7,296 nucleotides of DNA, from positions 1 through 7,296 of the forward strand of contig JBFWUT010000072.1 of assembly GCA_050247135.1 (NCBI GenBank), given 5' to 3'. The translations under genes were made by a program, and so were the position numbers. Below, one piece after another: positions 1-4,858 of this stretch; within the stretch, counting starts at the first letter, position 1; each line of letters begins with the position of its first letter. The stretch comes from Berkiella sp050247135 (GTDB lineage: Bacteria > Pseudomonadota > Gammaproteobacteria > Berkiellales > Berkiellaceae). The notes beneath the pieces were generated by a model. That model was given only the letters and a program-made list of their open reading frames with translations, did not search any database and had not been told where the DNA came from.

Positions 1-575
1 GAACCTTCTGGAGTCTCGGCAATTTTAGCCCTAATGGGATTTAAATCGACATAAACCATTGCACTTAATAATGCACCTTCATCTAACAAAGCTTGCGATT
101 TAAACCGCCCTTCCCAAAAACGCCCCTTTTTGTCCTCTTCCTTATTTGAGTAACGAGCAATCGATTCATTCAAGCATCGCATAAACCAGCTAATATCAGT
201 GAGTCGCAATTGCCATAAGGAGACTTTGTGCTCGGCTTCTTTTTTACTTAGATACTTTATGGTTTTAGCATCCTTAGGAAATAGCTGGCCCCAACGCGCA
301 ATAATATCCTCGCTATGCCAAGTACGTGCTTTTTCATCGTCTACAAATAATACGAGATGATAATGATTGCTCATAATTGCATAGGCGCAAACATGAATAG
401 CAAAAACAGATGTTAAATGCTTGATCCGAGAAACTATCCACGGTTTGCGATGAGAATAATCTCGACCTGTTTCGTCGTCTTGGCCGCATAAGTATGAACG
501 ACGAACACAACGAGTCATACAATGGTAGTAAGGCGAGATACTGATATCGATTTGTGAAGAACGAGCAAATGTCAT
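1..575 (-). CDS. Y1/IS200-like transposase of the REP-associated (RAYT-type) group, 3' part cut by window edge
   Basis: The frame is open for 191 codons from ATG 575 to the left edge, so the C-terminus is missing. The protein belongs with Y1 (HUH) single-strand transposases. An early MTRCVRR stretch (residues 20-26) is followed by the HUH pair in SNHYHLVL (His71 and His73). Further on are a GRFWEGRFKSQALLDE block (151-166) and YVDLNPIRAK (175-184), both typical of chromosomal RAYT-like proteins. Tyr142, in IARY just before the GRFWEGRF block, sits where I expect the nucleophilic tyrosine; that assignment is by pattern only. Family knowledge: such enzymes nick and join single-stranded DNA at hairpin-forming repeats and are usually single-copy genes rather than full insertion sequences. 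AGGA at 584-587 lies 8 nt before the ATG and supports the start. No terminal repeats of an IS are visible. A dispersed repeat core lies 66 bp upstream of the start codon. The family call is firm; activity is unknown. Confidence 0.88.
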   Translation of the reverse strand, partial: MTFARSSQIDISISPYYHCMTRCVRRSYLCGQDDETGRDYSHRKPWIVSRIKHLTSVFAIHVCAYAIMSNHYHLVLFVDDEKARTWHSEDIIARWGQLFPKDAKTIKYLSKKEAEHKVSLWQLRLTDISWFMRCLNESIARYSNKEEDKKGRFWEGRFKSQALLDEGALLSAMVYVDLNPIRAKIAETPEG

Positions 576-598
576 AAACAACATCCTGTACTGCGATA

Positions 599-627
599 TG
601 TATAAATTACACCTGCTCGTTACACAA
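599..627 (-). promoter_or_regulatory. Possible promoter of the Y1 transposase gene
   Basis: On the minus strand, TTGTGT (622-627) and TATACA (599-604) are separated by 17 bp, in a plausible place about 25 bp upstream of the transposase ATG. The hexamers match the sigma-70 consensus at only 3 and 4 positions, so this is a weak candidate based on spacing and location. Confidence 0.25.
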
Positions 628-640
628 ATCAAATGTTATT

Positions 641-653
641 TTTTGGATGTCCT
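641..653 (+). repeat. Solo copy of the TTTTGGATGTCCT repeat core
   Basis: These 13 bp are identical to the core of the 19-bp tandem units at 1443-1499. Eleven of them (642-652) are also the exact reverse complement of 1342-1352 inside the end of the orphan gene. The flanks do not match the TGTGAAC spacer of the tandem array, so only the core is shared here. The copy lies in the intergenic region upstream of the transposase-like gene. Confidence 0.75.
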
Positions 654-727
654 AGTATTATTTTTTTTCCATATGAATGGTATTACGTTACTATCATTAA
701 AGGTGAACTCGATTTGAGGTAACAAAT

Positions 728-1378
728 ATGCCAATCTCAACACAGCAGTTACAGCACGCAGCTCACTACATCGTCGAACGTTGCAAATATCGCACCATTA
801 GATTTAATACAGACGAACTTAGCAAATCAGATAAACACCATTTATACGAATGTCTTTACAACGTCTTATTAGGCTTGCAAAGAGAACGTCATATCACTAT
901 TAACCCTTTCCAAAAATCCATGAAAGCTTTTCGCCAATACCTTGGGGCAAATCAAATTTTGTTTCCAGTAAAAACAACGATTGAAATTTATGGGAATGGT
1001 GAAACTACTTATAATGGTGAGGTTATCTACAGCTTCAATGAAGAAAAAAATAAAGCCGCACGAAATAGAGCAAGAGCAGCATCATCCAGCGTCGTAGAAA
1101 CCATTAGACGCTCTTCATCTTCTGTTCTAAGTGATTCTTCTTCATCTATTCAAAGAGAAAGTAGCAACGATGTGCCACGATCGATAAGAAGAAGCACCAG
1201 TGATTCCGCCTTATCGATAAATAGATCATCAAGTAACCTTGAAGCAAATGCACTAACCTTTCAATTTGCAACATTAAGTATCAGTCGAAGCATGTCGAAT
1301 TTCCAAGATGTGGAGTCAAAGGACATCCATGTGGAGTCAAAGGACATCCAAACTGTGAAAAGAAATTCTCCACAATGA
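728..1378 (+). CDS. Unrecognised protein with Ser/Arg-rich repeat tail; possible secreted effector
   Basis: I do not recognise this 216-residue protein. GAGG 8 nt before the ATG supports the start. Residues 1-108 look folded, mixing helical and strand-like segments, with no signal peptide or membrane segment. Residues 119-190 contain 26 serines in 72 residues and four copies of a [ST]-I-x-R-S-x-S motif: TIRRSSS (125-131), SIRRSTS (152-158), SINRSSS (163-169) and SISRSMS (184-190). The C-terminus holds two copies of VESKDI (195-200, 202-207), encoded by exact 21-bp tandem repeats that share the core of the downstream intergenic array. Ten of 18 arginine codons are AGA, whereas the aroG-like gene and mfd mainly use CGN, suggesting separate ancestry. 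The gene lies beside a transposase relative and is convergent with lolD. The RRxS and RSxS motifs resemble basophilic kinase or 14-3-3 sites of eukaryotes, so an effector acting in a host cell is possible. That function is inference only; the gene call itself is good. Confidence 0.75.
   Translation: MPISTQQLQHAAHYIVERCKYRTIRFNTDELSKSDKHHLYECLYNVLLGLQRERHITINPFQKSMKAFRQYLGANQILFPVKTTIEIYGNGETTYNGEVIYSFNEEKNKAARNRARAASSSVVETIRRSSSSVLSDSSSSIQRESSNDVPRSIRRSTSDSALSINRSSSNLEANALTFQFATLSISRSMSNFQDVESKDIHVESKDIQTVKRNSPQ
1309..1350 (+). repeat. Two exact 21-bp in-frame tandem repeats at the 3' end of the orphan gene
   Basis: The copies are 1309-1329 and 1330-1350. Each starts TGTGGAGTC and ends GGACATCCA. 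At 21 bp each copy adds exactly seven codons, giving the duplicated VESKDI peptide. GGACATCCA is the reverse complement of TGGATGTCC, the core of the array at 1443-1523, so the same repeat family lies here in the opposite orientation. The second copy extends to GGACATCCAAA (1342-1352), which can pair with TTTGGATGTCC at 1451-1461 across the stop codon. Confidence 0.9.
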
Positions 1379-1408
1379 CTCTTAGTTAGTCAGTATTGGT
1401 TGACAAAG

Positions 1409-1428
1409 CAAGTGATCGTTGACACTTG
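1409..1428. other. Small hairpin between convergent genes
   Basis: CAAGTG (1409-1414) and CACTTG (1423-1428) form a perfect 6-bp stem with an 8-nt loop. CAAA (1404-1407) and TTTG (1433-1436) could extend it past an internal loop. Its place between two gene ends would suit a bidirectional terminator, but no T-run follows on either strand, so it is not called as one. Confidence 0.3.
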
Positions 1429-1432
1429 GCAG

Positions 1433-1523
1433 TTTGGATGCCTGTGAACTTTTGGATGTCCTGTGAACTTTTGGATGTCCTGTGAACTTTTGGATGTCCT
1501 GTGAACTTTGGATGTCCTGTGAA
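1433..1523. repeat. Tandem array of 19-bp TGTGAACTTTTGGATGTCC units
   Basis: A degenerate core, TTTGGATGCC (1433-1442), precedes three exact 19-bp units (1443-1461, 1462-1480, 1481-1499). A fourth, one T short (1500-1517), and a broken start, TGTGAA (1518-1523), follow. The array fills the gap between the orphan gene and lolD and stops 5 bp before the lolD stop codon. Units are contiguous with no unique spacers. Identical units imply recent slippage or unequal exchange. A transcript on either strand could pair with the inverted copies at 1309-1352. Confidence 0.92.
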
Positions 1524-1528
1524 TTAGG

Positions 1529-2221
1529 CTACTGGCCTTCGCGTAAGTTCCCACGCTCAATGGTCACCATGCGATCCATTCGCTTTGCTAAGCTTAGGTC
1601 ATGAGTAACCACCACAAAACTGGTATTGAATTCACGCAAAAGCTGCATCATTAAATCATAGACTTGATCAGCGCTTTGATTATCTAAATTCCCAGTCGGC
1701 TCATCTGCCAAAATACATTTTGGCTGCGTCACTAACGCACGAGCAATCGCCACACGCTGACGCTCGCCACCTGAGAGAGCGGCAGGCTTATGAGTTTGAC
1801 GGTCTTTTAATCCCACTCTTTCAAGTAAATGAGAGCTGCGTTTTTTAGTCGATTTGACTGATTCACCCTGAATCAACAACGGCATACAAACATTCTCTAA
1901 AGCAGTGAACTCAGGCAATAAATGATGGAATTGAAAAATAAGACCTAATACGCGATTACGAAGATAGCCCCGCTTGCGATCAGTCAACGCATGCATATGG
2001 GTGTTATCTAATACCACCTTACCTGAACAAGGTGACTCTAAACCACCCAGTAAATTCAACAAGGTGGTTTTGCCAGAGCCTGAACGCCCGACAATTGCTA
2101 CACTTTCACCACGCTTCACCGAAAAACTGACATCCTGCAAAACGGGAATGATTCTACCGCCATCTTGATAGCTTTTTTTCAAATTTTCACAATATAAAAT
2201 GGGATCTGTTTTAACCGTCAT
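1529..2221 (-). CDS. lolD: LolD, ATPase of the lipoprotein-releasing ABC transporter
   Basis: This is the cytoplasmic ATPase that powers release of outer-membrane lipoproteins from the inner membrane to the periplasmic carrier LolA. The 230 residues compare with 233 in E. coli. The Walker A motif is GRSGSGKT (45-52), the Q-loop glutamine is Gln97, and the ABC signature is LSGGERQR (149-156). Walker B is CILADEP (169-175) with catalytic Glu174, followed by the switch His207 in VTHDL. An intact ATPase is therefore expected. LolD belongs to the same wider family as MacB and FtsE ATPases, but the neighbouring LolC-type permease settles the assignment. An in-frame ATG at 2257 would add 12 residues, but GGAGG 9 nt before ATG 2221 and the normal family length favour 2221. 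The start overlaps the end of the permease gene by 11 bp, so translational coupling is likely. No terminator of standard form follows; the tandem repeat array begins 5 bp beyond the stop. Confidence 0.96.
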   Translation of the reverse strand: MTVKTDPILYCENLKKSYQDGGRIIPVLQDVSFSVKRGESVAIVGRSGSGKTTLLNLLGGLESPCSGKVVLDNTHMHALTDRKRGYLRNRVLGLIFQFHHLLPEFTALENVCMPLLIQGESVKSTKKRSSHLLERVGLKDRQTHKPAALSGGERQRVAIARALVTQPKCILADEPTGNLDNQSADQVYDLMMQLLREFNTSFVVVTHDLSLAKRMDRMVTIERGNLREGQ

Positions 2222-3461
2222 GACGCAAAGCCTCCGCAGGTTGAACATTCGCAGCACGCCAAGCCGGATGAATTGTTGCCAACAAACTTAAGACCATGGC
2301 AGAAGCGGCAATCAACAACACATCTGAATACTGTAAGTCAGAAGGCAAAAAGCTAATAAAGTACACATCAGCAGATAAGAATTTGACATGGAAAGCGCGC
2401 TCAATAGCAGCAACAATCTGCGTCACATTCAAAGACAGTAACACCCCTGAAATGACCCCTACCAATGTTCCAATTAAACCAATAATCGCTCCCTGACAAA
2501 TGAAAATGGCCATAATTTTTCTAGCAGACGCACCCAGCGCTCGCAATACTCCAATGTCTGCTCGTTTGTCCGTTACCACCATCACTAAGGTAGAAATTAA
2601 ATTAAAGACCGCAATCGCTAATATCATAATCAAGGTAAAAAACATCATCGTTTTTTCCATCTTAACAGCACTGAAATAAGCTCCATTCAATACTGTCCAA
2701 TCAACAACATTATAAAATCCATGTAATTTTTCATGTAACTCTTTAGCAATACGTGGTGCTGCAAAAGGATCCTTCAAACGTAGCTGTATGCCAGTTACCC
2801 CATCAGAGGTTTTAAAAATTTTCCCCGCATCTTGAATATGCATGAACGCAAAGCCGCTATCGTAGATATAGCCAACTTCAAAAATCCCCACCACAGGTAA
2901 GCGCTTCAAACGAGGGGCCGCCCCCATCATGGAAACGTTGATCTCTGGGATCACCAAGGTAACCATATCACCAATATTCACGCCCAACGTCTTGGCAAGA
3001 TAGGCCCCTAAAATCACGCCGAATTTGCCTGGCTGCAAATCCTCGACCTTGCCCACTTTCAAAGTATTATGTAAAGGGAAAACCGCATCAATGGCATCAG
3101 GATCGACCCCTTTGATGACAACCCCGCGTACTTCGCGCCCTCTGGTAATCATTCCTTGGCCATCCACATAAGGCCCAACAGCCTCTACCTCAGGGTAGGA
3201 TGACACTTCTTTAGCTAAGGCCTGCCAGTTCTGCAATGGCTGCCCCCACCCTTCGTTAATCATGACATGGGGAGTCACGCTCAAGATCCTTGCCCGGATC
3301 TCCTTAGTAAAACCATTCATGACCGATAAAACGGTGATCAAAACCGTGATCCCCAAGGCGATGCCCAACATCGAAACAATGGAAATAAAGGTAATAAAAT
3401 GATCACGACGCTTGAAATTGGTATAGCGTGTACCGATAAAAAGAAAGAAGGGTCTAAACAT
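2211..3461 (-). CDS. LolC/E-family permease of the lipoprotein-releasing complex, probably LolF-type
   Basis: This inner-membrane subunit partners with LolD to extract lipoproteins and hand them to LolA. The 416 residues have the MacB/FtsX layout. A short cytoplasmic start (FLFIGTRYTNFKRRD) leads to a membrane segment at about 27-50 ending in the hallmark TVLSVMNGF. A periplasmic domain covers about 51-270, and three membrane segments lie at about 272-296, 316-344 and 379-399. The ending, HPAWRAANVQPAEALRHDG, is typical of LolC and LolE. Residues 180-200 (around APRLKRLPVVGIFEVGY) correspond to the region that forms the LolA-binding hook in LolC. Only one permease is visible, directly upstream of lolD, and no lolE follows. 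Known biology: many gammaproteobacteria outside the enterics use a single LolF that works as a homodimer, which fits here, but a second permease elsewhere cannot be excluded. ATG 3461 has no clear ribosome binding site. A downstream start is unlikely because it would remove the conserved N-terminus. Confidence 0.94.
   Translation of the reverse strand: MFRPFFLFIGTRYTNFKRRDHFITFISIVSMLGIALGITVLITVLSVMNGFTKEIRARILSVTPHVMINEGWGQPLQNWQALAKEVSSYPEVEAVGPYVDGQGMITRGREVRGVVIKGVDPDAIDAVFPLHNTLKVGKVEDLQPGKFGVILGAYLAKTLGVNIGDMVTLVIPEINVSMMGAAPRLKRLPVVGIFEVGYIYDSGFAFMHIQDAGKIFKTSDGVTGIQLRLKDPFAAPRIAKELHEKLHGFYNVVDWTVLNGAYFSAVKMEKTMMFFTLIMILAIAVFNLISTLVMVVTDKRADIGVLRALGASARKIMAIFICQGAIIGLIGTLVGVISGVLLSLNVTQIVAAIERAFHVKFLSADVYFISFLPSDLQYSDVLLIAASAMVLSLLATIHPAWRAANVQPAEALRHDG
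2231..2235 (-). promoter_or_regulatory. Strong ribosome binding site that sets the lolD start
   Basis: GGAGG on the minus strand lies 9 nt before ATG 2221 and within the last codons of the permease gene. It decides between the ATG at 2221 and the in-frame ATG at 2257. Confidence 0.8.
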
Positions 3462-3492
3462 AGTGTATTTATACCGATATTAAGAAGGCACT

Positions 3493-3498
3493 AGTATA
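3493..3498 (-). promoter_or_regulatory. Possible -10 box for the lolC/F-lolD operon
   Basis: TATACT on the minus strand (five of six consensus bases) lies about 31 bp upstream of the permease ATG. No recognisable -35 hexamer is found 16-18 bp further upstream, so this is only a suggestion based on the hexamer and its place. Confidence 0.25.
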
Positions 3499-3529
3499 CC
3501 TTAAATATACAATGAAAAACGTACTTTGA

Positions 3530-3558
3530 TTGACAGTAAGATAGCTATCTGGAAGAAT
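3530..3558 (+). promoter_or_regulatory. Candidate promoter for the DAHP synthase-mfd unit
   Basis: A perfect TTGACA (3530-3535) is followed after 17 bp by AAGAAT (3553-3558), which matches the -10 consensus at four of six positions. It would give a 5' leader of roughly 180 nt before the DAHP synthase start. A second, weaker pair, TTGGCG (3600-3605) and TATCCT (3623-3628), also has 17-bp spacing and would give a shorter leader. Which of them is used cannot be decided by eye. Confidence 0.4.
3539..3550. promoter_or_regulatory. 12-bp perfect palindrome AGATAGCTATCT, candidate operator
   Basis: The sequence is its own reverse complement over 12 bp. It lies wholly within the 17-bp spacer of the candidate promoter at 3530-3558, the classic place for a repressor site. 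It does not look like a TyrR or TrpR box, so no regulator is named. A palindrome this short can arise by chance in A/T-rich DNA. Confidence 0.35.
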
Positions 3559-3659
3559 GCGTGTAATAGTCACCACAATAAAGTTAGTTAGTTTTCTTTT
3601 TGGCGAGACTGCTTTAATATTGTATCCTAGCACTTGTTCCTGGAGCAGTGCAGAAATCC

Positions 3660-3688
3660 AAGTTAAATAAAAATTAGAAAATTAACTT
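3660..3688 (+). repeat. A/T-rich inverted repeat in the DAHP synthase leader
   Basis: AAGTTAA (3660-3666) and TTAACTT (3682-3688) are perfect inverted 7-bp arms around a 15-nt loop. As RNA the stem would be weak. It could be a protein site or one arm of a leader structure together with the hairpin that follows. Confidence 0.3.
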
Positions 3689-3690
3689 AA

Positions 3691-3712
3691 TGCGCCTTCT
3701 GTTAAAGACGCA
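3691..3712 (+). other. Leader hairpin and overlapping 13-codon frame upstream of the DAHP synthase gene
   Basis: TGCGCCTT (3691-3698) can pair with AAGACGCA (3705-3712), seven pairs with one C-A mismatch and a 6-nt loop. The region also holds a 13-codon frame (ATG 3690 to TAG 3731) encoding MRLLLKTQYRMNQ and ending 11 nt before the DAHP synthase start. It contains one tyrosine and no tryptophan or phenylalanine, and no ribosome binding site precedes it. It therefore does not resemble an aromatic-amino-acid attenuator peptide. The hairpin lacks a following T-run and is not a terminator. Confidence 0.25.
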
Positions 3713-3742
3713 ATACCGAATGAATCAATAGCAGCATAAAAA

Positions 3743-4852
3743 ATGATAGTAATTTTAAAATCACGAATTAGTGAACAGTCGCTAGATTATCAGTACACAT
3801 TGCAAGCACTGCAAGATCTCCCCAATATCGACGTTCAAATCCGCACCACTGAAGGGGAACAAGAATCGGTCACTGAAGTCTATTTACTCGGCGATACGAA
3901 TGGGATATCCAAAGAAAATATCGAAGCACTACCGGGTGTTGAAAGGGTTATCCGGATCTCAAGTGAATACAAAATATTAGGTCGACACAACAACAAAAAT
4001 CACTTTGAATTCACCTATAATGACATCACTTTCTCGCAAGCAAACCTGCATATTTTTGCTGGTCTTTGCGCAGTCGATACTCAAGAAAGTGTTGCTCTAA
4101 CCTTTAAGGCCTTAAAAGAACGCAATTTAATGTGCGCAAGAATGGGCGCGTATAAACCACGCACCAGTCCTTATTCTTTTCAAGGCTTAGGTCAAGATTG
4201 TTTACCTTATGTGTTTGAGCTTGCCGGCAAGTATGGTATCAAAGTGATAGCCATGGAAGTCACCCATGAAAAGCAGATCGAGGAAATCAATCAAGCGCTT
4301 GAAAATGCCGGTAATGCTACCGGTGTGATGTTACAAATTGGCACTCGAAATGCTCAAAACTTCGAACTTCTGCGCGCCGTTGGCATGCAACAACGCTTTC
4401 CGGTTTTATTCAAACGAGGCTATGGCATCACACTAAGCGAGTCATTGCATGCTGCTGAATACCTTGCTCATGCAGGTAATCAGAATATTGTCTTTTGCTT
4501 GAGAGGCGTCAAATCTCTTTTTGCAAGCCCGCATCGCAATTTAGTCGATTTCGCGCAAGTCCCTGTCATTAAACGCCTTACTAGTATGCCAGTATGTATT
4601 GATCCTTCACATTCTGTCGGCATTTCCGGTAAAGCGCCTGATGGGATATCTGATATTTACCATGCTACAGCACAAGGGGTCATCAGTGGTGCTAACATGG
4701 TGCTGGTTGATTTTCATCCCAATCCACCGCGAGCCATCGTGGATAGCAAGCAAGCTATCCCTATGCGTGATTTAGACTGGTTTTTAGAAGACATCGCCAT
4801 TGCTAGACGCGCCTATGAAGCACGCCAAGCACTGGCTGCAAAACAGGCTTAG
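3743..4852 (+). CDS. 3-deoxy-7-phosphoheptulonate (DAHP) synthase, type I-beta, divergent
   Basis: The family condenses phosphoenolpyruvate and erythrose 4-phosphate, the first step of the shikimate pathway, in the cytoplasm. The 369 residues comprise an N-terminal ferredoxin-like domain (1-80), starting MIVILK as in the Thermotoga enzyme where it senses aromatic amino acids, and a TIM barrel (about 100-355). Kept residues include metal-ligand Cys109, Arg133 and Lys138 in ARMGAYKPRTSPYSFQGLG, Arg202 in QIGTRNAQNF, Lys224 in LFKRG, His290 in DPSH, and Asp334. Several motifs depart from the family: GPCSVE reads GLCAVD, CERG reads CLRG (Leu253), the metal-ligand Glu of the EVHP motif is Asp323 (DFHP), and SDG reads VDS. 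The enzyme may still work, since the liganding carboxylate is retained, or it may be a paralogue with another role. ATG 3743 follows an in-frame TAA at 3737 and is the first possible ATG; no good ribosome binding site is seen. mfd follows after 6 bp. Confidence 0.88.
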   Translation: MIVILKSRISEQSLDYQYTLQALQDLPNIDVQIRTTEGEQESVTEVYLLGDTNGISKENIEALPGVERVIRISSEYKILGRHNNKNHFEFTYNDITFSQANLHIFAGLCAVDTQESVALTFKALKERNLMCARMGAYKPRTSPYSFQGLGQDCLPYVFELAGKYGIKVIAMEVTHEKQIEEINQALENAGNATGVMLQIGTRNAQNFELLRAVGMQQRFPVLFKRGYGITLSESLHAAEYLAHAGNQNIVFCLRGVKSLFASPHRNLVDFAQVPVIKRLTSMPVCIDPSHSVGISGKAPDGISDIYHATAQGVISGANMVLVDFHPNPPRAIVDSKQAIPMRDLDWFLEDIAIARRAYEARQALAAKQA

Positions 4853-4858
4853 TTTTTC

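Larger units (their letters stand above)
576..727. other. Divergent intergenic region between transposase and orphan gene
   Basis: This region must hold the start signals of both flanking genes. Besides the minus-strand promoter candidate and the repeat core at 641-653, it has an A/T-rich stretch with a T-run (661-668). On the plus strand a TATCAT hexamer (692-697) could be a -10 box for the orphan gene, but no good -35 is seen at a normal distance. The orphan gene has a clear ribosome binding site, GAGG at 716-719, 8 nt before its ATG. No RNA gene or further reading frame is supported. Confidence 0.5.

Noticed and set aside
1..575. Complete IS200/IS605 insertion sequence
   Set aside because: No subterminal hairpin ends or partner tnpB are visible, and the protein resembles solitary RAYT-type genes; the other end lies outside the window.
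1376..1392. Hairpin TGACT...AGTCA over the orphan gene stop codon
   Set aside because: A 5-bp stem with a 7-nt loop and no T-run is within chance expectation.
1409..1428. Rho-independent bidirectional terminator
   Set aside because: The stem is only 6 bp, has an 8-nt loop, and is not followed by a T-run on either strand.
1443..1523. CRISPR array
   Set aside because: The 19-bp units are contiguous with no unique spacers, the repeats are too short, and no cas genes are present.
2222..2257. Longer LolD N-terminus starting at ATG 2257
   Set aside because: It would deepen the overlap with the permease gene to 47 bp. The GGAGG site and the normal family length both favour ATG 2221.
3690..3731. 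Aromatic-amino-acid attenuator leader peptide
   Set aside because: The 13-residue frame has one Tyr and no Trp or Phe run, lacks a ribosome binding site, and the overlapping hairpin has no T-run.
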